The notes under the pieces are model-generated. The model saw only the letters and a program-made list of their open reading frames with translations. It did no database searches and had not been told where the DNA came from. A stretch of 64,000 nt of DNA from Lachnospiraceae bacterium. GTDB lineage: Bacteria; Bacillota; Clostridia; Lachnospirales; Lachnospiraceae. Numbering within the stretch: the stretch's first letter is position 1; the number at the start of each line of letters is the position of its first letter. The position numbers and the translations under genes were made by a program. The stretch lies in the NCBI GenBank assembly GCA_004557975.1, contig SFEV01000003.1:29970-93969 (forward strand). Reading direction: 5' to 3'. Shown piece after piece: positions 33,360-42,200 of the stretch.

Positions 33360-34495
33360 ATTCTAACAACAGTGCACTGGGAATTCTTTTCCCGAATAAT
33401 TATGACGCGCTCGTTCCGGATCTCGTGAATGTACGTCTTATGGCATCCATCCCTTTTGCAAGCCGTTACCGTATGATCGACTTTATTCTGTCCAGCATGG
33501 CAAACTGCGGCATTGACAATATTTCCGTAATGGTAAACAACAACTACCATTCTCTGATGGATCACCTTGGCTCAGGCCGTGAGTGGGACCTGGTTCGTAA
33601 AAATGGCGGTCTCAATATCTTCCCGCCGTTCGCTGAGAAATCCGCGAAGCCGTATACAGGACGTATCGGCGCTCTGGAGAGCCTGCTTGGCTTCCTGAAG
33701 CTGCAGAAAGAGAAATACGTTGTTATGGCTGACTCTCATATCGCCGTTAATTTTGACTTTACCGATATGATCCGTAACCACATCGAGACAGGTGCTGACG
33801 TTTCCATCGCTTACAACGAGCAGGAGCTTCCGGAAGCACAGGTGAGAGCTGAAGGTGCAAGCAAGGGTTACTATTATACCTTCGATGTTGACGACGGACG
33901 CATCACAAAGATCTACGTAAATCCGAAGGATACAGGTGTGCAGAACTTCTCCATGAACATTTACGTAATCGACCGTGAGCTGCTGATTGACCTGGTGAAC
34001 ACTGCATTTATGCGCGGCCAGGAGCATTTCAACCGTGACGTTCTCCTGAATCAGCTCAACAAGCTGAATGTACAGGGCTACAAATACAACGGATATCTCG
34101 CACGTATCACAGGTATCAAGAGCTACTTCGATGAGAATATGAAACTTCTCGACGACTACAACCTGAATGCACTGTTCTCAGGTGCTCCGATCTATACAAA
34201 GATCCGTGATGATAACCCGACGAGATACATAAACGGTGCAAGTGTTCAGAACACCATGTGTGCTGACGGCTGTGTAATCGAGGGAACTGTAGAAAACAGT
34301 ATTCTCTTCCGTGGTGTTAAGATAGCAAAGGGCGCTGTTGTCAGAAACAGTATTCTGATGCAGGATACCGTTGTGGAGGCAGGAGCCGTTGTAGAGTACA
34401 CCATCACAGATAAGCAGGTTACGATTTCCGCAGGAAAAGAAATGAAGGGTGCAGATACCTTCCCGGTGTATATCGCAAAGAATCATACTGTATGA
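33353..34495 (+). CDS. glgD: GlgD, regulatory subunit-like paralogue of ADP-glucose pyrophosphorylase
   Basis: A 380-residue GlgC paralogue. The N-terminus (ALGILFPNNYDALVPDLVNVR) lacks the GGQGSRL nucleotide loop and catalytic residues seen in GlgC, whereas SRYRMIDFILSSMANCGID is kept and the beta-helix C-terminus is present (FRGVKIAKGAVVRNSILMQ). In Firmicutes GlgD pairs with GlgC to form a more active hetero-oligomer. The start overlaps the glgC stop by seven bases and has GGAG four bases upstream. No glycogen synthase or branching enzyme is in the window. Confidence 0.96.
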   Translation: MVNSNNSALGILFPNNYDALVPDLVNVRLMASIPFASRYRMIDFILSSMANCGIDNISVMVNNNYHSLMDHLGSGREWDLVRKNGGLNIFPPFAEKSAKPYTGRIGALESLLGFLKLQKEKYVVMADSHIAVNFDFTDMIRNHIETGADVSIAYNEQELPEAQVRAEGASKGYYYTFDVDDGRITKIYVNPKDTGVQNFSMNIYVIDRELLIDLVNTAFMRGQEHFNRDVLLNQLNKLNVQGYKYNGYLARITGIKSYFDENMKLLDDYNLNALFSGAPIYTKIRDDNPTRYINGASVQNTMCADGCVIEGTVENSILFRGVKIAKGAVVRNSILMQDTVVEAGAVVEYTITDKQVTISAGKEMKGADTFPVYIAKNHTV

Positions 34496-34573
34496 TCTTT
34501 TGACTGTACGTGTTCTCCGGTCTCTTCCGGCCGGGAACGTACGCTGTAAACAGAATCTCTGAATAATAAAAAT

Positions 34574-34624
34574 ACGGGCTGCCGTACACGATGGTATCTC
34601 AACATCGAAGTTACGGCAGCCCGT
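34574..34624. terminator. Terminator downstream of glgD (also serves copA on the other strand)
   Basis: Arms ACGGGCTGCCGTA (34574-34586) and TACGGCAGCCCGT (34612-34624) form a 13-base perfect stem. TTTCTGTTG follows on the plus strand; AAAAATA precedes it, giving a T-rich run on the minus strand. It lies between the convergent glgD and copA genes. Confidence 0.8.
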
Positions 34625-34637
34625 TTCTGTTGTCTTC

Positions 34638-37166
34638 TTACAGGATTTCTTTCACCTCATAATCCTGAGCTTCCACTGCATTCTTCAGTGTCTCATCTGC
34701 AATCTCCGCATTCAGCTTCACCACAGCCGTTCCGGCAGTGAAATCCACCACCGCCTCATCAACCTCCGGCAGCGCCTCCAGGCATTTTTTCACTCTCGCC
34801 TGACAGTGTGTACACATCATCCCTTCAATTTTCATCGTCTTCTCCATTGTCCTGATCTCCTTTACTTTTTTATGCTTTATTTTTTTGTCCCGGTCCGCCC
34901 GGTACATCTGAAACAGATTCAGCCGCAGTGCATTGGTGACCACACAGAAGCTGGAAAGGCTCATGGCCGCAGCACCGAACATGGGATTCAGCTTCCAGCC
35001 AAGCAGCGGATAGAAAACTCCTGCCGCCAGCGGAATACCGATCGTATTGTAGAAAAATGCCCAGAACAGGTTTTCATGGATATTTTTCAGCGTCGCACGG
35101 CTTAAGCGGATCGCAGCAGGCACATCAGACAGTCTGCTCTTCATCAGCACGACGTCCGCTGCGTCGATTGCGATATCCGTCCCGGCTCCGATGGCAATTC
35201 CGATATCGGCTCGTGTCAGCGCAGGAGCGTCGTTGATGCCGTCACCGACCATCGCCACCTTTCCTTTTTGCTTCAGACGACGGATCACACTCTCCTTTCC
35301 GTCAGGCATCACCCCGGCAATCACTTCATCGACGCCTGCCTGAGCACCGATTGCCTTCGCCGTCCGCTCATTGTCACCTGTCAGCATAACAACATGGATT
35401 CCCATGTTCTGCAGTTCTTTCACAGCCTGCGGACTCTCCCGGCGTATCACATCTGCCACCGCAATCACTCCGGTCAGCTTTCCGTCTTCACTGAAAAACA
35501 GAGGCGTCTTTCCTTCCCCGGCCAGAGTCTCAGCGCGCAGCTCCATTTCCCGGTTCACAGCACTGTTCTGTCGGATAAACTTCAGATTTCCTCCGGCCAG
35601 CATCCGTCCGTCAAGCATTCCGGTCAGCCCGTTTCCCGGAACCACTCGAAAATCCTCTATCTCCCGCGGCTCATATCCCTGCTCTTTTGCAAATGCGACG
35701 ATAGCCTTTGCCAGAGGATGCTCACTTTTTTGCTCCAGTATATACGCGGACTGGAGCAGCTCTTTCTCCGTGACACCGTCCGCAGGAAATATATCTGTAA
35801 TCTGGGGTTCACCGCCGGTGATAGTGCCAGTCTTATCAAGAGCCACGATCTCCACCTTGCCTGTCTCCTCCAGCGAGACGGCTGTCTTGAACATAATACC
35901 GTGTCTGGCTCCCATTCCGCTTCCTACTATGATCGCCACCGGCGTCGCCAGTCCCAGGGCACAGGGACAGCTGATTACAAGAACGGAAATACCTCTCGCC
36001 AGTGCGAATCCGACTGTCTGGCCTGCCAGCAGCCAGCAGATAATCGTCACAGCCGCAATGGCCATGACTGCCGGAACGAAGACACCGGACACCCGATCCG
36101 CCACCTTCGCGATCGGTGCCTTGGTCGCAGCCGCATCGCTGACCATCCGGATAATCTGTGAGAGTGTCGTATCCTCTCCGACCCTCGTCGCCTCGCACAC
36201 CAGATACCCGGACTGATTCAGTGTCGCGGCGGAAACAGGATCCCCTGCCTTTTTGTCAACCGGGATACTCTCTCCTGTGAGAGAAGCTTCATTGACTGCA
36301 CTGCTTCCATCCACCACAATTCCATCCACCGGAATATGCTCTCCCGGGCGCACCGCAAAGTGGTCTCCGATCCGCACCTGCTCAATGCCGACCTCGACCT
36401 CCCGCCCGTCACGGATCAGTGTCGCCGTCTTCGGTGCCAGCCGCATCAAACCTTTCAGCGCGTCGGTCGTCTTTCCTTTCGAGCGCGCCTCCAGCATTTT
36501 TCCGACAGTAATCAGCGTCAGAATCATTGCCGCGGACTCATAATAAAACTCATGCATATAGCTCATCACGGCAGCCGCATCGCCCCTCACCTGGGCATCC
36601 GTCATGGCAAACAGCACATACGTGCTGTACACGAAAGATGCTCCGGAACCCAGCGCCACCAGAGTATCCATATTGGGGGCACGGTGCAGAAGTCCTTTAA
36701 ATCCGCTGACAAAGAATTTCTGGTTGATCACCATAATCGCCACAGTGAACAGAAGCTGAACCAGCCCCATGGCCACGTGATTTCCATCAAAAAAGGCAGG
36801 CAGCGGCCATCCCCACATCATATGTCCCATGGACACATACATCAGAGGAATCAGCAGAACCAGAGAAGCGATCAGCCTCCTGCGAAGCAGCGGTGTCTCC
36901 CTGTCTTTGAGCATATCATCATAGGACGGGACACCATTTCCCTGGCCGGTATCTGTCTGCCCCTGCGTTCCTTTTTTTACGGCACCGTATCCTGCGTCCT
37001 CCACTGCCCTGATAATCGCTTCCGGCGAAGCACTGCCCTCCACTCCCATGGAATTTGTCAGCAGGCTGACCGAACAGGAAGTCACACCTTCCACCCTGGA
37101 GACTGCTTTTTCCACGCGCGCACTGCACGCTGCACAGCTCATGCCTGTAACCGTATATTGATCCAT
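34638..37166 (-). CDS. copA: Copper-exporting P1B-type ATPase with N- and C-terminal metal-binding domains
   Basis: An 842-residue membrane ATPase. An N-terminal heavy-metal domain holds GMSCAACSARVEKA (C11, C14). The core has the transport motif SCPCALGLATP, phosphorylation site DKTGTITGG, HP motif SEHPLAKA and hinge GDGINDAPAL, with eight expected membrane helices. After the last helix a short basic linker leads to a second heavy-metal domain (KIEGMMCTHCQARVKK) at about residues 778-842, as if a CopZ chaperone were fused to the C-terminus. The start at 37166 has AAAGGAG. The promoter carries a CsoR-type dyad (37227-37243). No csoR gene is adjacent. Confidence 0.96.
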   Translation of the reverse strand: MDQYTVTGMSCAACSARVEKAVSRVEGVTSCSVSLLTNSMGVEGSASPEAIIRAVEDAGYGAVKKGTQGQTDTGQGNGVPSYDDMLKDRETPLLRRRLIASLVLLIPLMYVSMGHMMWGWPLPAFFDGNHVAMGLVQLLFTVAIMVINQKFFVSGFKGLLHRAPNMDTLVALGSGASFVYSTYVLFAMTDAQVRGDAAAVMSYMHEFYYESAAMILTLITVGKMLEARSKGKTTDALKGLMRLAPKTATLIRDGREVEVGIEQVRIGDHFAVRPGEHIPVDGIVVDGSSAVNEASLTGESIPVDKKAGDPVSAATLNQSGYLVCEATRVGEDTTLSQIIRMVSDAAATKAPIAKVADRVSGVFVPAVMAIAAVTIICWLLAGQTVGFALARGISVLVISCPCALGLATPVAIIVGSGMGARHGIMFKTAVSLEETGKVEIVALDKTGTITGGEPQITDIFPADGVTEKELLQSAYILEQKSEHPLAKAIVAFAKEQGYEPREIEDFRVVPGNGLTGMLDGRMLAGGNLKFIRQNSAVNREMELRAETLAGEGKTPLFFSEDGKLTGVIAVADVIRRESPQAVKELQNMGIHVVMLTGDNERTAKAIGAQAGVDEVIAGVMPDGKESVIRRLKQKGKVAMVGDGINDAPALTRADIGIAIGAGTDIAIDAADVVLMKSRLSDVPAAIRLSRATLKNIHENLFWAFFYNTIGIPLAAGVFYPLLGWKLNPMFGAAAMSLSSFCVVTNALRLNLFQMYRADRDKKIKHKKVKEIRTMEKTMKIEGMMCTHCQARVKKCLEALPEVDEAVVDFTAGTAVVKLNAEIADETLKNAVEAQDYEVKEIL

Positions 37167-37221
37167 CTGTGTGCTCCTTTCATTTCAGTAACTTCAGTCT
37201 ATCATTCCCGTATGCACACAT

Positions 37222-37250
37222 ATCATATACCCTGTACGGGTATTTTGCAA
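37222..37250 (-). promoter_or_regulatory. copA promoter with CsoR-type dyad in the spacer
   Basis: On the minus strand TTGCAA (37245-37250) and TATGAT (37222-37227) have a 17-base spacer filled by ATACCC-GTACA-GGGTAT (37227-37243). TACCC/GGGTA dyads are typical CsoR sites; binding here would block RNA polymerase until copper releases the repressor. Confidence 0.7.
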
Positions 37251-37371
37251 GTATTTTTTCAACTGAATACAAAAATATAGAAATTAACGCAAACAGATGT
37301 ACCTGAACAGTAATACTGCAACAGTAATTTCAATATATTTATAAATCTGTGCTGATAATTAACCGGATTTA

Positions 37372-37380
37372 TGATATAAT
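37372..37380 (+). promoter_or_regulatory. Extended -10 promoter of the phospholipase-MFS pair
   Basis: TGATATAAT (TGn plus perfect TATAAT) ends 41 bases before the start codon at 37422. The -35 region is poor. The rest of the gap back to copA (37251-37371) is AT-rich and shows nothing else. Confidence 0.5.
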
Positions 37381-37421
37381 TTTACGGAAATAATACGATG
37401 CTCAAAATATGGAGGATTTTT

Positions 37422-38213
37422 ATGCCCGCACTATATGCTCATGACCGTTTCGGTACTCTCGTTACACGGGAGGCCCGCGGTGATCTGAAAAGAATTATTC
37501 TGAAATACAACCCATCCTTCAGAACCGGCCTCCAGGGACCCGATCCCTTTTTCTTCTATAAAGCATACGGAGGGAACCGTGTCCGCCGCTACGGTACGTA
37601 TCTGCACAGCGTTTCTGCCATGCCCTTTTTTCGCCATGCCGTCACCGTGATTCGTGAAACGGGACGGGACAGCAGTGAATACGCGTATCTTCTGGGTTAC
37701 GTCTGCCATTTTATTCTTGACAGCGAATGCCATCCCTGCGTTGCAGAATCGATGAAAGCCACCGGCGCTGCCCACCTGCAGATTGAAAGTGAGTTTGAAA
37801 AGTATCTGCTTCGCATGGAAAATCATGACCCGTTCAGTTATCCTCTGGCGGATATGATCATCGCCGATGAAACAGTGGCTGCATCCATGGATCCGTTCTA
37901 TCCTTCCGTCACCAGAGATGAGATGCTTTCATCTCTTCGCTGGTATAAATTTGTCAAATGGCTGTTTTCCGCGAAGAGCGCACCGCGCCAGGACATTACC
38001 AATGCCATCCTGAGACTTGCAGGAAAATATGACGATCTGAAGGGGCTGATGCATGACCGCCAGGATATTCCACAATGCAGCAAAAGCAATCAGGAGCTGC
38101 TTCTCCTCTTTGAACAGGCTGTACCTCTTGCCGCAGATCTGATTGAGAAACTTGACTGCAGCATCCAGACCGGCGCAAGGCTTCCCGACCGCTTCAACCG
38201 CAATTTCGAATGA
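37422..38213 (+). CDS. Zinc-dependent phospholipase C-like protein
   Basis: A 263-residue protein of the zinc-dependent phospholipase C fold. Expected metal ligands include the early His (MPALYAHDRFG), Asp and His in GPDPFFFYK and TYLHSVSAM, and YLLGYVCHFILDSECHP with HxxxD spacing. No signal peptide is seen, unlike secreted toxins, so this is a cytosolic family member common in clostridia; activity is uncertain. The start at 37422 (GGAGG six bases upstream) is preferred over 37398. The MFS transporter gene follows after 13 bases. Confidence 0.78.
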   Translation: MPALYAHDRFGTLVTREARGDLKRIILKYNPSFRTGLQGPDPFFFYKAYGGNRVRRYGTYLHSVSAMPFFRHAVTVIRETGRDSSEYAYLLGYVCHFILDSECHPCVAESMKATGAAHLQIESEFEKYLLRMENHDPFSYPLADMIIADETVAASMDPFYPSVTRDEMLSSLRWYKFVKWLFSAKSAPRQDITNAILRLAGKYDDLKGLMHDRQDIPQCSKSNQELLLLFEQAVPLAADLIEKLDCSIQTGARLPDRFNRNFE

Positions 38214-38226
38214 CAAGGAGACTTCT

Positions 38227-39480
38227 ATGAATCGCATAAAACTTACAAACCTTGAAAAATACTGGATCCTGTACGATGTGGGGAATTCAGCCTTCATCCT
38301 GCTGGTGACCACCATCATTCCGATTTATTTCAATTACCTTGCCGGCAGCGCCGGACTTTCAGAGGTCGATTATCTCGCCTACTGGGGATACGCCGCTTCC
38401 GTCTCCACCATTATTGTAGCACTGATCGGCCCGGTGCTGGGAACACTGGCAGATACACAGAATTATAAAAAACCATTGTTTACCCTGTTTATGATGATCG
38501 GTATCATCGGCTGCGCAGCGCTGTCCCTTCCTTCCTCATGGATTCTCTTCCTGGCTGTATTCGTAATCGCCAAGGTCGGCTACAATGCCAGCCTCATATT
38601 TTATGATTCCATGCTGGTGGATGTCACCACTGCCGATCGTATGGATACGGTTTCCTCCAACGGCTTTGCATGGGGCTACATCGGAAGCTGTGTTCCGTTC
38701 GTCCTCTCGCTTGTTTTTGTGCTGCTGAACGAAAAGCTGGGGATCTCAATGCGAACGGCCATGACCATTGCATTCCTGCTGAATGCAGCCTGGTGGCTGC
38801 TTGTGACGCTGCCTCTGCTGAGAAATTACAGACAGACCCACTATACCTCCAGACCTGAAAAGCCGGTTCATGACAGTTTTCTCCGTCTGGCTGATACTTT
38901 AAAGGATATCCGGGGTCAGAAGCATATTTTCGTATACCTGCTCGCTTTCTTTTTCTTCATTGACGGTGTCTATACGATCATAGAAATGGCAACGGCATAC
39001 GGAAGTGCACTCGGCCTTGATTCTCAGGGGCTGCTGCTGGCTCTCCTGGTCACACAGCTTGTCGCTTTTCCGTTTGCCCTGCTGTTTTCCAGGCTGTCCC
39101 GGAAATATCCGACAGACAAACTGATCCGTGTCTGCATTTTCGCATATACGTGTATCGCACTGTTCGCCATCCAGCTCGACAAACAGTGGGAATTCTGGAT
39201 GCTTGCAGTCTTCGTCGGCATGTTCCAGGGAGCAATCCAGGCATTGTCCCGCTCCTATTTTGCAAAAATCATCCCGGCAGAAAAATCCGGCGAATATTTC
39301 GGCATTTACGATATCTGCGGAAAAGGAGCATCCTTCGTCGGAACGTTTCTGGTCGGACTCGTAGCTCAGGTAACAAATATCGCCAACGCAGGCGTGGCCA
39401 TTCTTGCCGTCATGTTCATCATCGGATTTCTGCTGTTTGGCAAAGCAGCAAAGCTGAACAGAGAATATACAGAAAAATAG
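38227..39480 (+). CDS. MFS transporter, UMF1/Atg22-like
   Basis: A 417-residue transporter with about twelve membrane helices. The N-terminal LTNLEKYWILYDVGNSAFILLVTT (span only) with the W-x-x-YDxxNSAF pattern is characteristic of the UMF1/Atg22 group, and GYNASLIFYDSMLVDVT plus GAIQALSRSYFAKIIPAEKSGEYFG (span only) support it. Yeast members export amino acids from the vacuole; bacterial roles are unknown. The start at 38227 has AAGGAG upstream and sits 13 bases after the phospholipase-like gene, so both are co-transcribed. Confidence 0.88.
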   Translation: MNRIKLTNLEKYWILYDVGNSAFILLVTTIIPIYFNYLAGSAGLSEVDYLAYWGYAASVSTIIVALIGPVLGTLADTQNYKKPLFTLFMMIGIIGCAALSLPSSWILFLAVFVIAKVGYNASLIFYDSMLVDVTTADRMDTVSSNGFAWGYIGSCVPFVLSLVFVLLNEKLGISMRTAMTIAFLLNAAWWLLVTLPLLRNYRQTHYTSRPEKPVHDSFLRLADTLKDIRGQKHIFVYLLAFFFFIDGVYTIIEMATAYGSALGLDSQGLLLALLVTQLVAFPFALLFSRLSRKYPTDKLIRVCIFAYTCIALFAIQLDKQWEFWMLAVFVGMFQGAIQALSRSYFAKIIPAEKSGEYFGIYDICGKGASFVGTFLVGLVAQVTNIANAGVAILAVMFIIGFLLFGKAAKLNREYTEK

Positions 39481-39517
39481 ACCGGCAGGCTGCGTTCCTG
39501 TCTATGTCAGTATAAAA

Positions 39518-39581
39518 CAGCGGGTTCGCCAAAACAGAAATGTCTCATCCATAAGACAGTTCTGTTTCGGTGGCCCCGCTG
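39518..39581. terminator. Bidirectional terminator between convergent MFS and MATE genes
   Basis: Outer arms CAGCGGG (39518-39524) and CCCGCTG (39575-39581) enclose inner arms AACAGAA...TTCTGTT and TGTCT...AGACA. T-rich tracts follow on both strands. The genes ending at 39480 (plus) and 39604 (minus) converge on it. Confidence 0.8.
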
Positions 39582-39603
39582 ATTTTTAATGTAAAAACAA
39601 ATT

Positions 39604-40944
39604 TTACTCCAGACTCCGCATCCAGCTTCTTTTCCGAAAGAGAACCGCCGAGATCAGCAGCCGGACGCACTCCTCAAGAGAAAGCATGAAATATACGTAC
39701 GGCACAGACAGCTTCAGTACAAAGGCAGAAAAAAATCCCAGGGGCACACCGAAAAGCCACGTACCGATAAAGTCAATCCACATCACGTATTTTGTTTTTC
39801 CTCCGCTTCGGAGAATACCGCCTCCCAGAATCATATTCTGGACCTTCACAGGGGAAATCACGGCAAATGCCACAAGAAGCTGCCATGCCAGCGACTGCAC
39901 CTCCTGTTCCACCCGGTATATCCCCACATAGAACCGACCGGCTGCCAGAAGCGCCAGAGACAGAAACAAAGAACCCATAAATCCGTACCACATCAGCAGC
40001 TTTGACTCCCTGTACGCCCTGTCGTATTCCCGGCTTCCCAGAGATTTTCCGATCATGATTGCGGCTGCCTGGGACAGTCCGCCTAGTGCTCCGATCATCA
40101 GCGTCTGGACCGGCACGGTAAGTGTCATCGCCGCGCACGCCTCCGTCCCCATATTTCCGTAAATTGCCGTGTACACATTTTCCCCAAGGCTCCACAGGAA
40201 TTCACATACGATGATCGGGCACAGAATAGTCAGGAACTGTGCTCCCCTGTTTCCATCGAAGCGCCAGATAAACGGGAGCTTTCTGTCCTGTCTGCGGCAA
40301 CGGCGGATAAAGAAGAACACGGTCAGAAGGCACGCTATACCCTGGGCTGCGGTCGTCGCAATGGCAGCCCCCTGCACACCGAGCTCCGGGAAACCAAGTT
40401 TTCCGAAAATCAGCAGATAATTCAGTCCCGTGTTCAGGACTGCGGCCGCTACACTTGCATACAGAGGCAGCATCGCAGCATCTGCGCAGCGAAGCAGTGT
40501 TGCAGCGATACTGGTAAAAGCCATCGGAAGAAAAGAAAAGGCAACGATCCGCAGATAATCTGCTGCTATTCTTCCTGTCAGTCCGTCTTTCGTATAGAGC
40601 CACATGATCTGCTCCGGACATCCGAGACACAACCCCATAAACAGAACTGCCAGAACAGAAGCCAGGAGAAGATTTGCATAAAAGCTTCTGCTGACCTCCT
40701 TTTCCTCCTTCTGTCCGAGATACTGTGAAATCATAATCCCTGCCGCCGCAGCAACTGCGCCGAGCAATACCGAATAGATGGATGAAAATTTACCTGCCAG
40801 GCCAACACCTGCTATACTGCTGCTTCCAAGCCTCCCGATCATCAGCTGATCCACCACGCTGAAAGATGACTGCAGCAGGGACTGCAGCGTCACAGGCAGC
40901 GCAATCCCCATCACTGTCCTATAAAATGTCTGTGTTTTCTCCAT
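39604..40944 (-). CDS. MATE-family transporter
   Basis: A 446-residue protein with twelve membrane helices in two similar halves: MGIALPVTLQSLLQSSFSVVDQLMIGRLG (span only) opens the first, and FLTILCPIIVCEFLWSLGENVYTAIYGNMG (span only) the second. MATE proteins usually export drugs or cationic metabolites using sodium or protons. It is separated by only 15 bases from the LacI gene upstream, in line with a sugar/polyol operon (42201-45332), which is unusual company for a MATE; a role in moving the operon's metabolite is possible but unproven. The start at 40944 has GGGAGG. Confidence 0.92.
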   Translation of the reverse strand: MEKTQTFYRTVMGIALPVTLQSLLQSSFSVVDQLMIGRLGSSSIAGVGLAGKFSSIYSVLLGAVAAAAGIMISQYLGQKEEKEVSRSFYANLLLASVLAVLFMGLCLGCPEQIMWLYTKDGLTGRIAADYLRIVAFSFLPMAFTSIAATLLRCADAAMLPLYASVAAAVLNTGLNYLLIFGKLGFPELGVQGAAIATTAAQGIACLLTVFFFIRRCRRQDRKLPFIWRFDGNRGAQFLTILCPIIVCEFLWSLGENVYTAIYGNMGTEACAAMTLTVPVQTLMIGALGGLSQAAAIMIGKSLGSREYDRAYRESKLLMWYGFMGSLFLSLALLAAGRFYVGIYRVEQEVQSLAWQLLVAFAVISPVKVQNMILGGGILRSGGKTKYVMWIDFIGTWLFGVPLGFFSAFVLKLSVPYVYFMLSLEECVRLLISAVLFRKRSWMRSLE

Positions 40945-40959
40945 AATTTCCTCCCCTGG

Positions 40960-41985
40960 TCAAATCCGCTTCACACTGGCCCGCTCCACCAGAAAGACAG
41001 GGAGCTTCACCATTTTTTTCTCATAGTCTCCATGCCTGAGTTTCTGCAGAATTTCGACCGCACATGCGGCACGCTTCCCAGCATCCTGTCGGATGGTCGT
41101 CAGTGCCGGATGAATTTTCTCACACCAGGGACTGTCATCAAAGCCTATGACCGAAATCTGCTCCGGCACAGCCACTCCCCGTTCCTGCAGCCAGTGAATC
41201 AGTTCAATCGCATAGAAATCCGAGGCTGCAAAGACTGCTGTGTATTCCATGAGGCGTGAAAAATGATCTTCATAAAATCTTCGTCTTTCCTCCCGTGCCA
41301 TGGGAATCTGCCATAAATCTTTCATGGAAGACTCAGGCTCTGCAGCGTTTTCCGAGACAGCTGCCATGCAGCCCTCCACGCGTTCCCTGTCCATACAGAT
41401 AAAATTATCCGCAATACAGAGCACACGGCGGTGTCCCATACGCCGCAGATACGCTCCTGCCTGAAAGCCTCCGCCATAATTGTCAATAATCAGATTGCAG
41501 GTGCGCTCTGCCTCCCGGAAATATCCGTCGTACACCACAAAAGGGATGTGCATGGATTCCCGGAGCCTGCAGTAATCCTGCTCGCAGAAGCCGATCAGCA
41601 CCAGACCCTCCATATTCCACATGGAAGCAACTCTCACAATCTCACTCCAGTCCGTTGTCGCACGGATCATCATAAAATATCCTGCTCTGTCCAGCTCCGA
41701 TGACAGCGCATTGAGAGATGAAGCGATAAAGGCATCCTCCAGCACATGTCCCTCATACTTTTCATGATTGTTAATCACAATCCCGACGATCTTCGAACTG
41801 TTCTGTGCCAGCAGAATTCCCGCCATATTCGGTATGTAGCCCCTTTTTTCCACAAGCTCCTGTACACGTTTCACCGTCTCGTCCGATATTTTCTTCGTTT
41901 TCCCGTGAATCACATTGGAGACCGTTGCCGTACTCAGGCCCAGCTCTTCTGCAATGTCGACGATTCTGATTCTTTCGTTCTCCAT
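40960..41985 (-). CDS. LacI-family transcriptional regulator
   Basis: A 341-residue regulator. The DNA-binding head (residues 4-55) reads RIVDIAEELGLSTATVSNVIHG, and GYIPNMAG follows as the hinge. The periplasmic-binding-like sensor domain spans about 60-341 (GFDDSPWCEKIHPALTTIRQDA near 270-290). The start at 41985 has GGAG nine bases upstream; an in-frame extension to 42084 is dismissed because it would start within the probable promoter. A composite terminator/promoter/operator lies upstream (42071-42124), suggesting autoregulation. It probably controls the genes 42201-45332. Confidence 0.93.
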   Translation of the reverse strand: MENERIRIVDIAEELGLSTATVSNVIHGKTKKISDETVKRVQELVEKRGYIPNMAGILLAQNSSKIVGIVINNHEKYEGHVLEDAFIASSLNALSSELDRAGYFMMIRATTDWSEIVRVASMWNMEGLVLIGFCEQDYCRLRESMHIPFVVYDGYFREAERTCNLIIDNYGGGFQAGAYLRRMGHRRVLCIADNFICMDRERVEGCMAAVSENAAEPESSMKDLWQIPMAREERRRFYEDHFSRLMEYTAVFAASDFYAIELIHWLQERGVAVPEQISVIGFDDSPWCEKIHPALTTIRQDAGKRAACAVEILQKLRHGDYEKKMVKLPVFLVERASVKRI

Positions 41986-42070
41986 ATCTGCACGCTCCGT
42001 ATGATTTTTCTGACATTCCATGATGCTGCAGCACAGCGGAATCTGTTTTTCTTCTGTATGATAATAAAAA

Positions 42071-42124
42071 AAGTCGTGTTTCACAATAGGTTAAACGCGT
42101 AACCCATTCCAAAAATCACGACTT
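42071..42124 (-). promoter_or_regulatory. Composite terminator, lacI promoter and palindromic operator
   Basis: Arms AAGTCGTG (42071-42078) and CACGACTT (42117-42124), with a T-run after them on the minus strand, form a terminator behind the Gfo/Idh gene. Within its loop, on the same strand, TTGGAA (42107-42112) and TATTGT (42083-42088) form a promoter with an 18-base spacer, and that spacer contains GGTTACGCGTTTAACC (42089-42104), a LacI-like palindrome. Confidence 0.6.
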
Positions 42125-42200
42125 GTTTTTGTATAATATATCCAGCAGAACACTTTTTGGCTCTGCTCCAAATAATTCTCATTCCTTGGTTTTGACCTGA

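Noticed and set aside
36336..37280. Open frame antisense to the copA N-terminal half
   Set aside because: Histidine-rich composition is an artefact of the opposite strand; it would also run across the copA promoter.
37422..38213. Alpha-toxin-like secreted phospholipase
   Set aside because: No signal peptide and no C-terminal membrane-binding domain; only the small zinc-enzyme core is present.
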